Shown: positions 8,506 through 17,011 of the stretch, piece after piece
How positions within the stretch are numbered: the first letter of the stretch is position 1
Layout of the letters: each line of letters opens with the position of its first letter
Assembly (NCBI GenBank): GCA_046349915.1
Contig: JAXMBL010000003.1
Span: 620,001-684,000 of the forward strand
Source of the DNA: CAIXSC01 sp046349915
GTDB lineage: Bacteria > Planctomycetota > Planctomycetia > Pirellulales > Pirellulaceae
Length of the DNA stretch: 64,000 nucleotides
Direction: 5' to 3'
Notes under the pieces: generated by a model
What the model was told of the DNA's origin: nothing
Database searches by the model: none
What the model saw: only the letters and a program-made list of their open reading frames with translations
Program-made: the position numbers and the translations under genes

Positions 8506-8800
8506 GTTGCCTTTGCCGAATGTTGCCTTTGCCTCCGGCAAAGCGACATCCGCCGCTCCGCGCGTCCTGAGCCAAAGGACTCGCGGGCCGTCGTTGTTTC
8601 GCTGCTTAATTGGACAGCGTCAGGTTCTGCTATTCGACGCATCGTCGTGGATCGCTCCGCGATCCAACGCCCTTACGCCTGAGCGTTGGATCGCGGAGCG
8701 ATCCACGACTTTGTGTACCTACGCTGTGCAATTTGACGGCGCTCGTGGGTTGGCGGGAGCTTCTTTGCCGGAGGCAAAGGCAAATGTCGGCAAAGGCAAC
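8506..8800. mobile_element. 295-bp inverted-repeat element enclosing a perfect 27-bp hairpin pair
   Basis: Outer arms 8506-8543 and 8763-8800 match as inverted repeats at 35 of 38 positions. Each contains the small palindrome CTTTGCC-TCC/GGA-GGCAAAG. The centre holds a perfect 27-bp inverted repeat (8644-8670 with 8683-8709, 12-nt loop). Each arm of that repeat is itself a hairpin around TGGATCGC. The element starts 2 nt after the proS stop and ends just before the next gene. It also contains a 23-bp segment (8605-8627) that recurs at 55326-55348. Confidence 0.6.
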
Positions 8801-8802
8801 TG

Positions 8803-9720
8803 TTATAGCTCTCCTCGCACTTGTCGCTCGATGTCGACTCCTACTCGCTTGCTCCATGCCTCGAGCAGGCGATGATAGACAGGGCCCGGCCGACCGTCGC
8901 CGATCGGGAGGCCGTTGATGCGAGTGACGGGGAGCAAACAATACGGGGTGCTCGACGTAAACGCTTCGTCGGCGTTCACGACGTTGTACACCTGAAAGTC
9001 TCGCTCGACGAACGCAATGCCGAGTTCATCAGAAAGTTCCTTCACCATCGCGCGGCTGATGCCGGGGAGAATGTTGGTCGTGGTGGGCGAGACAATCTCG
9101 CCTCGCTCGACGATCAGGAAGTTCGACCCGCCTGTTTCCGTGACGTTGCCATCGAGATCGAGCAGCAACGCGGCCGCATCGGGGTCAGCCACTCGAGCCT
9201 CCTGGTCGGCCAGATAATAGTGCATGCGGCTACGATACTTCATCTTGGGGTCGTAGCACTGAGGCGGAACATGGCGAATCGAGGGGGTCACCAAATGTTG
9301 ACCCTCGACCGCCTTCTTGGCCCACAACTCGAAGGGCATCGGAAAGGTGTGCACACAGACGGTGGGCGAGGTGCGAGCGGTGCGACCCGCCGATCCCGCA
9401 TACACGGGGAACTCGCCAGGCGTGACAAAATGCACGATGCCCAACTCGCCTTTGGCATCCAGCAACCCAACGTTGTGCTCGACCACTCGCAGAGTGGCCG
9501 CTTCGAGTTCGTCGATGGTCATGCCGATGTTGAGTCGCGTGTAGCGCAACGAGCGAAAGAGTCGCTCGAGATGTTCGCGAAGTCGCCACGGTGTTTGGCG
9601 AAAAGTACGAGTCATCTCGGTGACGGTTGCTCCGAGCACCACGCCGCCGTCGAAGATCGCAATGTGCGCTTGCGACGCCGGTACAAATCGCCCGTTGAGG
9701 AATACTAGGGATTCGGTCAT
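8803..9720 (-). CDS. Class IV PLP-dependent aminotransferase (branched-chain / D-amino-acid type)
   Basis: The 305-residue cytoplasmic enzyme belongs to fold-type IV aminotransferases (BCAT, D-amino-acid transaminase, aminodeoxychorismate lyase). It shows the N-terminal 'VFLNGRFVPASQAHIAIFD' block, the PLP lysine region 'MKYRSRMHYYLADQEA', and the phosphate-binding 'GNVTETGGSNFLIV' followed by 'ILPGISRAMVKELSDELGI'. The motifs do not settle the substrate. 'RMHYYLADQEA' differs from the usual BCAT lysine region, so a D-amino-acid or lyase activity is possible. The start is ATG 9720, where the family homology begins; an upstream extension to 9942 consists only of intergenic repeats. Confidence 0.85.
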   Translation of the reverse strand: MTESLVFLNGRFVPASQAHIAIFDGGVVLGATVTEMTRTFRQTPWRLREHLERLFRSLRYTRLNIGMTIDELEAATLRVVEHNVGLLDAKGELGIVHFVTPGEFPVYAGSAGRTARTSPTVCVHTFPMPFELWAKKAVEGQHLVTPSIRHVPPQCYDPKMKYRSRMHYYLADQEARVADPDAAALLLDLDGNVTETGGSNFLIVERGEIVSPTTTNILPGISRAMVKELSDELGIAFVERDFQVYNVVNADEAFTSSTPYCLLPVTRINGLPIGDGRPGPVYHRLLEAWSKRVGVDIERQVRGEL

Positions 9721-9753
9721 GAGGTGGATGGTCGCTGGCTCTTGAGGTTCGAT

Positions 9754-9884
9754 GTAGCCCGCTCGCTTCGCGAGCGGAAATGCCGCTGTGCTTAGCGAGT
9801 GGGTGTTGTCGCTTGGCGGCTGTTTGCTGACGGCTGATGGTGGTACGCTGGGCGGCTGATCATCTCGCGAAGCGAGATGGCTAC
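9754..9884. repeat. Inverted pair of GTAG-hairpin (REP-like) units
   Basis: The left unit 9754-9777 is GTAG followed by a CCGCTCGC/GCGAGCGG hairpin. The right unit 9861-9884 is the same design in opposite orientation (hairpin then CTAC), with altered outer stem pairs. About 83 bp separate them. This is the geometry of REPIN/BIME elements, and related pairs lie at 13847-14041 and 42882-43009. Confidence 0.75.
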
Positions 9885-9897
9885 GTACGGTTTCATT

Positions 9898-9921
9898 CGA
9901 CGGACTGGAAGTCCGTCGTAC
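9898..9921. repeat. CGACGGACT palindrome, copy 1
   Basis: The sequence CGACGGACT-ggaAGTCCGTCG forms a near-perfect hairpin and belongs to a family with seven further copies in the window. Confidence 0.8.
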
Positions 9922-9953
9922 TTTGGTTCGTCGAGTCGACAAAGCACGCGTGA

Positions 9954-12254
9954 CTACAGCTTGTTCAGTTCTTCCTGCAATGCTCGATAGCCATATGCGT
10001 TCAGTACGGCGATGACTCCGCGGTCGCTCTGATCCCGAGCGACCTCGCTGTAGGCGCTCAACGCGTTGTACATTGCCTCGATGGCTTTTTCGAGTTCCGC
10101 GACTTGGGCGTCTTTATCGCCTTTGGCCTTGGCCACTCCCGCGTTGCGTACGGCTTCGATGCTGGTCATGTAGTGGACCGCGAACTCGAGTCGTTTTGCG
10201 TAGTACAGGGTGAAAGGACGAGCGCCTTGGCGAGCTCGCGTGTTGCCGCGGTACATTTCGTCCATCGCTTGAGTGTAGTTGGTCTTCACTTTGGCCCACC
10301 AAGCGGGAGGCGGTTCGGTCGCTGCATAATGTTTGAGCACCACGCCCGGCACGGGGAACGTGAAACCAATATCATTCTCATCGATCAAGTCGGTCGCCTG
10401 CTCAATATGCTGGAACCCTTTGAGCACTCGGGCCGCCACCCCTTCGCCCGAAACTGCGTCGATCAAGTCGGTGATCGTCGCGGTCGGAGTGACCGACGCA
10501 TCAAACGAGGCTCGCGACAGATAGTGGGCGCTCGGCGACAAATCGCCCGCGATCCAATAGCGAGTGGAGTAGCCTTGCCAACCGTTCTTGCGGAGTTGGC
10601 CGACAAGCGAGTGCAGATGTGTGGTCGCCATCTGTGGCAAGACCCCGACGTTATCGTCGGCGAGAGTCAGAATCAGATTGCTGGGGATCGACTTGGCCGG
10701 GACTTCCGCCAACAAATCGGGATGCGCCGCAACTCGACGAGCCGTATAGTCCACAAAGTGTAAACCGCTGGTCCCTGGCGGCAGTAGTTTATCCAGGGCA
10801 GGGTAGAAGGCCGAATCGACGTCGACAATCGTGACTTCCAGCTTCTTCCCGTCCTTGCGAGTCAGTAGTTTTGCGTCCGCCAACAAGGTGTGGAAGAAAT
10901 CGAGCGCGGCGATGTTGCCGCGCAGCGCCTGCACCCCTCGATCACCCGAGGCGATTAGCCCGCGAGTTTTCGCGGACTGAGTCAGTTGAGCCATGTCGAC
11001 CGACTTGGCTATTCCTGTTCGCTGATCGAGTCGAGCCCAGGCTTGATCGTGGTGTTCGACCCATTCCGGGAATTCCGGCAAGGTGAGGTAGATCGCGTCC
11101 AATTCGGGGTAGTCGTCGATATAAGCACGCAACTGGGTAATGGTGAGTGCTCGGAGTCGCGGGTCATCGGGCGGCTGTTGCTTGCCGGGGCCGACGACAA
11201 GCTGTTCCAAGGAATGGAGCACCTTGGCGCCGGGCAACGTCGACGCGAACTCGCGCGGAAACTCGAGCGGCGACAGACCAAGAGCGGCGGTCATGCCCAG
11301 TGCGTGGGCTTGGTCGATGATGCCGCGAACTAAGTTCCGGCCCGCTTCGATTCGTTGCGCGTAGCTGGTCTTTCCCGCGAAATCAGGGTTTTCGAAGATC
11401 GTCGCCCCCCGAAAGGCAGCTCGACCCGCCGTGTCTCCATCGACCGGATAGCGATAGCCATACCATTGCACGGCAGTCTGCTTTTTCACGCCGCCAAACT
11501 CATAATCGACGAACGGCTGCCAAGCGTAAACCTGGACGAGCACGCGATTGAATTTGAGTTTGGCCAATTGAGTGAGCAGCTTGCGTTGGTCGGCGAGTCC
11601 CCAAGATTCGGGCCCAATTGGGAAATCGTTCACCGTGCGCCACGTCCGAAGTTTCAGATTAGGCTCGAGCACGCGATCGATTCCGTCCAGTTTCAAGGGC
11701 GGCTTGACCGCGGGGTAGATGTCTCCATGCAACAAGTAACGCACGCCAAAGTGGTAACCAAACTCGTACGCGGCCCATAGCGTTGCGACGGGACTTCCTC
11801 CGCCCACGACCACCGCGGGCCGACCCGCGACCGGGCTGCTGCGAACCAGGTGTCCCTGATCGGAAAGCTGGGGCCATGATTTGCCCATCGCTTGCTCAAC
11901 AGCTGGGTTGGTTGTGGGACTACCGATCAAGACCAACGAGTCTTTATTCGTCGGGATCTCGGTTGCGATCGACGATTCCGCTCCAAACAACTCTCGCGTC
12001 TGGCTCGCGAGCTCCTGGGCGGCGAATCGCTCGAGCGGAGGAGCTTGGGGACCAACCACAATCGTCAGTCGCGGCGCCGCCTCGTCGGCTCTTGCGGCTA
12101 CTCGCGAAGAGACGACAACGAACGTTGCGCCGAGCAAGATAAATGCAACCACTCGGCCGAATGCGGCCGCGTTGCTGCGGCGGCTCGGGGGACTGAATCG
12201 AAGATCGTCGGCGTTAGGGCGGAAATCGGGCATAAGCGAAGTTTCCGTGAACAT
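9954..12254 (-). CDS. Exported or membrane-anchored glycoside hydrolase-like protein
   Basis: About 766 residues. A cytoplasmic N-terminus precedes a hydrophobic segment ('VVAFILLGATFVVVSS'), so the protein is exported or anchored. Residues about 60-180 ('LTIVVGPQAPPLERFAAQEL') resemble the small alpha/beta domain placed before TIM barrels in alpha-glucuronidases (GH67) and hexosaminidases. The next region ('LTQLAKLKFNRVLVQVYAW') looks like the start of a barrel. I did not identify a catalytic pair. ATG 12254 has AAGGAG nine bases upstream and lies 13 nt after the stop of the PQQ-like gene, so the two are one operon. Polysaccharide or glycoconjugate degradation is inferred from fold only. Confidence 0.6.
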   Translation of the reverse strand: MFTETSLMPDFRPNADDLRFSPPSRRSNAAAFGRVVAFILLGATFVVVSSRVAARADEAAPRLTIVVGPQAPPLERFAAQELASQTRELFGAESSIATEIPTNKDSLVLIGSPTTNPAVEQAMGKSWPQLSDQGHLVRSSPVAGRPAVVVGGGSPVATLWAAYEFGYHFGVRYLLHGDIYPAVKPPLKLDGIDRVLEPNLKLRTWRTVNDFPIGPESWGLADQRKLLTQLAKLKFNRVLVQVYAWQPFVDYEFGGVKKQTAVQWYGYRYPVDGDTAGRAAFRGATIFENPDFAGKTSYAQRIEAGRNLVRGIIDQAHALGMTAALGLSPLEFPREFASTLPGAKVLHSLEQLVVGPGKQQPPDDPRLRALTITQLRAYIDDYPELDAIYLTLPEFPEWVEHHDQAWARLDQRTGIAKSVDMAQLTQSAKTRGLIASGDRGVQALRGNIAALDFFHTLLADAKLLTRKDGKKLEVTIVDVDSAFYPALDKLLPPGTSGLHFVDYTARRVAAHPDLLAEVPAKSIPSNLILTLADDNVGVLPQMATTHLHSLVGQLRKNGWQGYSTRYWIAGDLSPSAHYLSRASFDASVTPTATITDLIDAVSGEGVAARVLKGFQHIEQATDLIDENDIGFTFPVPGVVLKHYAATEPPPAWWAKVKTNYTQAMDEMYRGNTRARQGARPFTLYYAKRLEFAVHYMTSIEAVRNAGVAKAKGDKDAQVAELEKAIEAMYNALSAYSEVARDQSDRGVIAVLNAYGYRALQEELNKL

Positions 12255-12267
12255 GGGACCAAACTCC

Positions 12268-13722
12268 TTAACGCGTTTCGCCGACGCAGATGACTTTGTC
12301 GCGAGTGCGGATGAAGATGCGACCGTCGGCGATCGATGGAGTCGCCAACACTTCATTGCCCATGTCATTGCGAGCCAGCACCTTGAGCGCCGGCCCATCC
12401 TCGATCACGACGACAAATCCATTGCGACCCGCGATATAGATCTTGCCGTCCGCCGCGATTGGCGACGCATAGTACTCGCCCAGATTCTTGATGCGCGAGA
12501 GTTGCCACAAAGTCTTGCCATTCGCAGCCTCGAAGCAACTCGATAAACCGCCCGCCTTCACCACCAATAATCGATCTTGGGACACTAAGGGCGAGGAAAG
12601 GTTCGAGGGGCTCCGGTTCTCGATGTTCCACAGCACGTGAGTCTTCGTGACGTCGCCCATGCCGCCGCCGCGGATCGCTTGGATGGAACTGCCGCCGCCG
12701 ACCATATTGTTGGGATGCTGAAACGCGGTGTCGATTTCGTCGACGCCGATGTAGCCATCCTTGTTCTTGTCCGACTGATCAAACTTTTCCCAGAACTCTT
12801 GCGGCACCTCTTTGCGAGCAAGAATGCCATCCTGGTTGGTGTCGAGCCATTCGAGCAGCGCGAATTTGAGTGTTCTCGTCGCGTCGCCATAGCTTTGAAC
12901 GGCGACATAGATGACGCCATCCTTGACCACGGGGCTGGTCATCACCGTGCGCAACATGGTGTTGCACGTCCAACGCTCGCGGCCGGTCGCGGGATCGTAT
13001 CCCTTCAATTTCCCAGAGCCCGCCACAACGATGTCGGTCTGACCGTTCGCCTCGCAGATCACCGGAATCGAGTAGCCAGCCAACATGTCGTTGCGAGTCG
13101 TGCGCCACCGAACGGCGCCGGTGGTCGAATCGAGTGAGAGCAAGTACGGCGCGAGATCATCGTCCTGGCAGAACAGCACCATGTCCTTATAAACGACCGG
13201 TGAAGCGGCGGCGCCCCAATCCATGAGGTAAGCCGGTTTGGGGAGTTGGTGACGCCACAGTTCTTTGCCGTCCGCCGCGTCGCACGCGATCAGCCCGAGT
13301 GTGCTGAAGTAAACATAGACTCGCTGACCATCGGCCGCCGCGGTTGACGAGGCGTGACTATTAGGAGGCGTGATGCGAGGGAGATCGCCCGTGGGATAAT
13401 CGCGTCGCCAGAGTTCTTTTCCCGTCGCCGCGTCGTGCGCGAAGATGGTGAACTGCTTGTCACCGGTCATGCCGGTATTGAAAACTCGCCCTCCGACGAT
13501 GACCGAGGAGCCGATGCCATCGCCGAGCGTCGCCTCCCATCGCACCTTGTCCTTGTGAGAGAACTCGATGGGCAGCGAGGCGCTGGCGGAGAGACCGCTG
13601 GAGTTGACCCCGCGAAATTGCGGCCAATCCTCGCCGCGGACATCGCTGGCGGAGCGAAGCAGCAGGGAAAGAACGCCGATAAGCGGGGCGACTCGCGAAA
13701 ACGACAGTGGCGAAGCACTCAT
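12268..13722 (-). CDS. Secreted PQQ-like beta-propeller protein with EF-hand pair
   Basis: The 484-residue protein has an N-terminal signal peptide ending near 'SDVRGEDWPQFRG'. The mature protein opens with the 'DWPQFRG' motif typical of planctomycete PQQ-like propeller proteins. Repeating blades show 'GKELWR', 'DGKELWRHQLP' and 'TTGAVRWRTTRN'. An EF-hand pair is inserted at about residues 270-310 ('DTNQDGILARKE', 'DKNKDGYIGVDE'), implying calcium binding. Whether it binds PQQ is unknown; many members are non-enzymatic propellers. It is the first gene of an operon with the glycosidase-like gene downstream. Confidence 0.85.
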   Translation of the reverse strand: MSASPLSFSRVAPLIGVLSLLLRSASDVRGEDWPQFRGVNSSGLSASASLPIEFSHKDKVRWEATLGDGIGSSVIVGGRVFNTGMTGDKQFTIFAHDAATGKELWRRDYPTGDLPRITPPNSHASSTAAADGQRVYVYFSTLGLIACDAADGKELWRHQLPKPAYLMDWGAAASPVVYKDMVLFCQDDDLAPYLLSLDSTTGAVRWRTTRNDMLAGYSIPVICEANGQTDIVVAGSGKLKGYDPATGRERWTCNTMLRTVMTSPVVKDGVIYVAVQSYGDATRTLKFALLEWLDTNQDGILARKEVPQEFWEKFDQSDKNKDGYIGVDEIDTAFQHPNNMVGGGSSIQAIRGGGMGDVTKTHVLWNIENRSPSNLSSPLVSQDRLLVVKAGGLSSCFEAANGKTLWQLSRIKNLGEYYASPIAADGKIYIAGRNGFVVVIEDGPALKVLARNDMGNEVLATPSIADGRIFIRTRDKVICVGETR

Positions 13723-14053
13723 GCAGAAGGTCCTTGCGGCGAGTGGTAGCGGGGGGAAGGACCGAAACGCTGCCTCGATCGTTTCGGATTGCGATTAGCA
13801 GAACTGATTTTGAGTGACGATGCAACGGAGGTAGGCCGCTCGCTACGTAGCCCGCTCGCTTCGCGAGCGGCACCGCCATCCAGCCGCAGGGTTCGACGTT
13901 GTCGGCCGAGAACCCATGTACGACGGACTTCCAGTCCGTCGATCCATTCCTTACTTGCCGCGCAGCTCGCCTTATCGCACGCCGACAACGTTTGGTATCG
14001 CAGGCCGGCTGCCTGATCATCTCGCGAAGCGAGATGGCTACGTAGCGAGATGA
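13723..14053. repeat. Repeat-rich intergenic region with REPIN-like pair and palindrome copy
   Basis: This 331-bp gap lies between two minus-strand genes. It contains a GTAG-hairpin unit at 13847-13870, an oppositely oriented unit at 14018-14041, and between them a CGACGGACT palindrome at 13918-13941, so one repeat family lies inside the span of the other. I see no coding sequence. Confidence 0.75.
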
Positions 14054-14824
14054 TTACGCACCCGCGCCGCGCAGCCAGAATCCGCCATCCACCAGCAGCG
14101 ACGTGCCTGTGATGTAATCCGCATCACTCGACGACAAGAATGCGGCCGCTCGACCTATATCCTCGGGGGTTCCGAGTCTCCCCCAGGGAAGCGTCGGCGC
14201 CGAGCTGGCAATCAGCTCGTCGCCAAACGTCTCATGCTCGCCCGGCGTATCAATCCAACCCGGCTCAATCACATTCACATTGATGCGGTGCTTTGCGAGC
14301 TCCGCCGCAATGGTGAACGCCATGTGATTCAAGCCTGCCTTGCCCGCGTTGTACGCCGCACTGCGAACGTACGGAATCCGCGACTGAACGCTCGAAATGA
14401 AGGTGATTTTGCCGCCGCCGCCGCGAGCGACCATGTGCTGCGCGACCACCTGGCTCATGTAAAAGCCGCCGTGCAGCGTTCCCTGGACCACTCGGTCAAA
14501 GAGCTCGGGTGGACAATCCAGGAAGTCGCTGCGGCGAGAAAACGCGGGGTTGCTGATCAGGATGTCGATGCGTCCCAGTTGGTCGAGTGCACGACCAGCA
14601 ATCTCGGCGCAGGACGTCGCTTGAAAAGCGTCTCCCTCCACCAGAAACGCTCGCCGACCCAATTTCTCGATCTCGCTAACCGTGTCCATCGCCTGAGGTG
14701 AACGAGAGCGATCGTTGATGGCGACATCGGCGCCCGCTCTTGCCAGCTCCAGCGCGCATCCGCGGCCAATGCCACGAGCGGCGCCGGTCACCAATGCTGT
14801 CTTGCCATGCAGATCGATCGCCAT
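14054..14824 (-). CDS. Short-chain dehydrogenase/reductase (SDR family)
   Basis: The 256-residue classical SDR has the Rossmann dinucleotide motif 'TGAARGIGRGCALELA', the 'DILISNPAF' strand, the catalytic 'YNAGKAGLNHMAF' (YxxxK), a serine in 'TFISSVQS', and the C-terminal 'YITGTSLLVDGGFWL'. It is a cytoplasmic NAD(P)-dependent oxidoreductase, probably acting on a sugar, alcohol or fatty-acyl substrate. GGGGAG lies nine bases before ATG 14824. Specificity cannot be read from the sequence. The following gene on the strand is 42 nt away and unrelated by family. Confidence 0.92.
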   Translation of the reverse strand: MAIDLHGKTALVTGAARGIGRGCALELARAGADVAINDRSRSPQAMDTVSEIEKLGRRAFLVEGDAFQATSCAEIAGRALDQLGRIDILISNPAFSRRSDFLDCPPELFDRVVQGTLHGGFYMSQVVAQHMVARGGGGKITFISSVQSRIPYVRSAAYNAGKAGLNHMAFTIAAELAKHRINVNVIEPGWIDTPGEHETFGDELIASSAPTLPWGRLGTPEDIGRAAAFLSSSDADYITGTSLLVDGGFWLRGAGA

Positions 14825-14866
14825 GCGAGTTGGCTCCCCAGGGACGCTAAGCTCTCCCGATATTCT

Positions 14867-16789
14867 CTACCGACCCGGCACGCAGAACATCGGCTTCAGC
14901 GTTCCATCTTCGGCCAAGCTGCAAGCAGCCGACTCGTTCGGCAGATACCTAGGACGAGCGACCAGCTTGTTGCCGATCTCTGGCAACACTCGCTTCACCG
15001 CTTCCGCCTGTTCCTCGGTGACCACGATGCGTTCGAGTTGTTGGAGAGCTGCGGCAAACGCTTTCAACTCTTCAGGCGTCAGTGTGGGACGGTCGGCGAT
15101 TGGTGGAATCATCGTGCCGGGCTGACCGGGGTTGAACGGCAAGTGGGGACGTAAGTCGCTGCCAGGGCTTCCCAAGACCGCCGGGAATCCTTCCTTGGTC
15201 ACTGCTTCGGTCCCTCGAGAAGTCGTGTTGAAGACGTTCAGCACCTTCAAGGGCACCCCTGCGCGGATCGAGGGAACCACAACGGACGCCACGGTCGACG
15301 CACTCACCTCCGTGTCGCGTAGACTGAGTCGTTCCAACATGGGCGGCAATCGTGAATTGCCCAACGTCACGGGGAAAATGCGATCGTCGCGCGGACGATC
15401 GTCTTTCGTGCGCGGACGCACAAAGTAAATGCCTGTGATGTGTCGGTAAGCTTGCTCGCGGTACAACGCAATCAGTCGTTGCAAGTTGTCGGGCGATGGA
15501 CGGCCTTCGAGCAGGGCGGGCGGGATCGAGCCGATGAAGTCGGGGTCGACCAACATGTCAGCGAACTCGACGTAGGCGCCCAGCGCTTTCCAGTGAGCGA
15601 TCTCTTCCCGGAAACCCTCCAGCATGGCTCGTTCTTGCCAAGTGGCGGTGAGCTCGGGAACGATGGTTTCCGCGGGCCGAGGCGGCTTGCCCGGTTCGGG
15701 CTGCGGACGACTCGTTTCAATTTCACAAATGCCTAACAGACGGATCAACGACACAAGGCTCTCGCCACTCATCACCGTGCGGTTGGGGACGTACAGTTTG
15801 CGCAGGCGACTGGGACCCGCGAAATGCATGCAGTCTTCATCGTGGCTGGGGACCAGCAAGCTCAGACCAGCGGCGGTGATCTGCGTGCGGCGGAGATCGA
15901 GTACTTCCAGACTGGTAAGTTGTCGGAGGTGCGGGAGAGCCGCGTCGTCGATGCGAGTGCCGTTGAGATCCAGAAAACGGAGGCAAGCGATCTGGGACAG
16001 CGTGGCGACGCCTTCGTTGGTGATTTTCGCCGGCCAGACTCTTAGTTGCTCCAACTCGGGGCATTGCAGCAGATGCTCAATGCCCGCGTCGGTGGTGTTG
16101 GAAGGAAGTTCTAGCCGCTTGAGTTGTGGGAAGTGCCGCAGGTAAGCGAGTCCCTGGTCGGTGACTCCCGTCCCTCCCAGCCCCAGGTATTCGAGATTCT
16201 TCAGGGGAGCGAGACGAGCGATGCCCGCATCGGTAATCAACCGAGGACTCGACGGCGCCAAGACGACAATTCGAAGTTCGGGCATCCGCGCCAACAGGCT
16301 GAGGTTCGCATCGCTCGCCTGATCCCCATGCAACTCGACGCCAATCAACCGATCGGGTTTAGTCCCGGCCCAGATGGTTTGAGCGCCGCCCAGTCGGCTG
16401 AGAATCGCTTCGTGTGTCCGCGAAGAATCGTGATTCGTCGCTCGCGGCACATAGCGAGTCGAGGTCCACTCGTGGGAATCGACAAACGTGGAGGTTGAAT
16501 GAGGCGCAGCGAGTCGGGGCGAGGCGTACGCGGGACGCGGCGACAAAGTCGAGCTGGAATAGTGAGTCTCTAAGGGAATCGGCTCGCCATTCCAAGCATG
16601 GCCTCCACTCCAGACGCGTTCGCCGCCCGACTTGCAGGGGCAGTCGGACTTCACGGGAGTTCGCACCACGTAATCGATGGCGGAAGCGGGAGGGGCGAAC
16701 GCGAGCAGGGCGACGGTTATCGCTCCAGTTAAAGCTCCCGCGACCGTTCGAGTCCGCCTATTTTGCGGGATCGCGATTGTTGCTGTCAT
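14867..16789 (-). CDS. Secreted leucine-rich-repeat protein
   Basis: About 640 residues. The signal peptide includes 'RTVAGALTGAITVALLAFAPPASA'. Residues about 200-320 hold six or so LRR units of the planctomycete 'L..L.L..T.ITD.GL..L' type, for example 'LEYLGLGGTGVTDQGLAYL' and 'LRFLDLNGTRIDDAALPHL'. The C-terminal part has no recognised fold. ATG 16789 is chosen because GAGGAGG lies eight bases upstream and the signal peptide begins there. It is divergent from the PQQ/EF-hand gene at 17012. Protein-protein recognition outside the cytoplasm is likely from the repeats; the partner is unknown. Confidence 0.8.
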   Translation of the reverse strand: MTATIAIPQNRRTRTVAGALTGAITVALLAFAPPASAIDYVVRTPVKSDCPCKSGGERVWSGGHAWNGEPIPLETHYSSSTLSPRPAYASPRLAAPHSTSTFVDSHEWTSTRYVPRATNHDSSRTHEAILSRLGGAQTIWAGTKPDRLIGVELHGDQASDANLSLLARMPELRIVVLAPSSPRLITDAGIARLAPLKNLEYLGLGGTGVTDQGLAYLRHFPQLKRLELPSNTTDAGIEHLLQCPELEQLRVWPAKITNEGVATLSQIACLRFLDLNGTRIDDAALPHLRQLTSLEVLDLRRTQITAAGLSLLVPSHDEDCMHFAGPSRLRKLYVPNRTVMSGESLVSLIRLLGICEIETSRPQPEPGKPPRPAETIVPELTATWQERAMLEGFREEIAHWKALGAYVEFADMLVDPDFIGSIPPALLEGRPSPDNLQRLIALYREQAYRHITGIYFVRPRTKDDRPRDDRIFPVTLGNSRLPPMLERLSLRDTEVSASTVASVVVPSIRAGVPLKVLNVFNTTSRGTEAVTKEGFPAVLGSPGSDLRPHLPFNPGQPGTMIPPIADRPTLTPEELKAFAAALQQLERIVVTEEQAEAVKRVLPEIGNKLVARPRYLPNESAACSLAEDGTLKPMFCVPGR

Positions 16790-17011
16790 AGCGCAAGCCT
16801 CCTCAATCCACTTCGTCCGATCAGCGGTGGAGGCGCGCAGCGGTGTTCGCGGCGCGGACCCCTGTAAGGAACATCGACCAACGAGCGTCGGTTCCTCGCT
16901 TGCACCCGACTCTTTCCCCCTCCACAATGCGGCACACGGCAGGGACATGCGACCCAGTCCCTAAAGCTTGTGGAACCGTCAACGATGAGTGAGGAAGGAA
17001 GAGTGACGATC

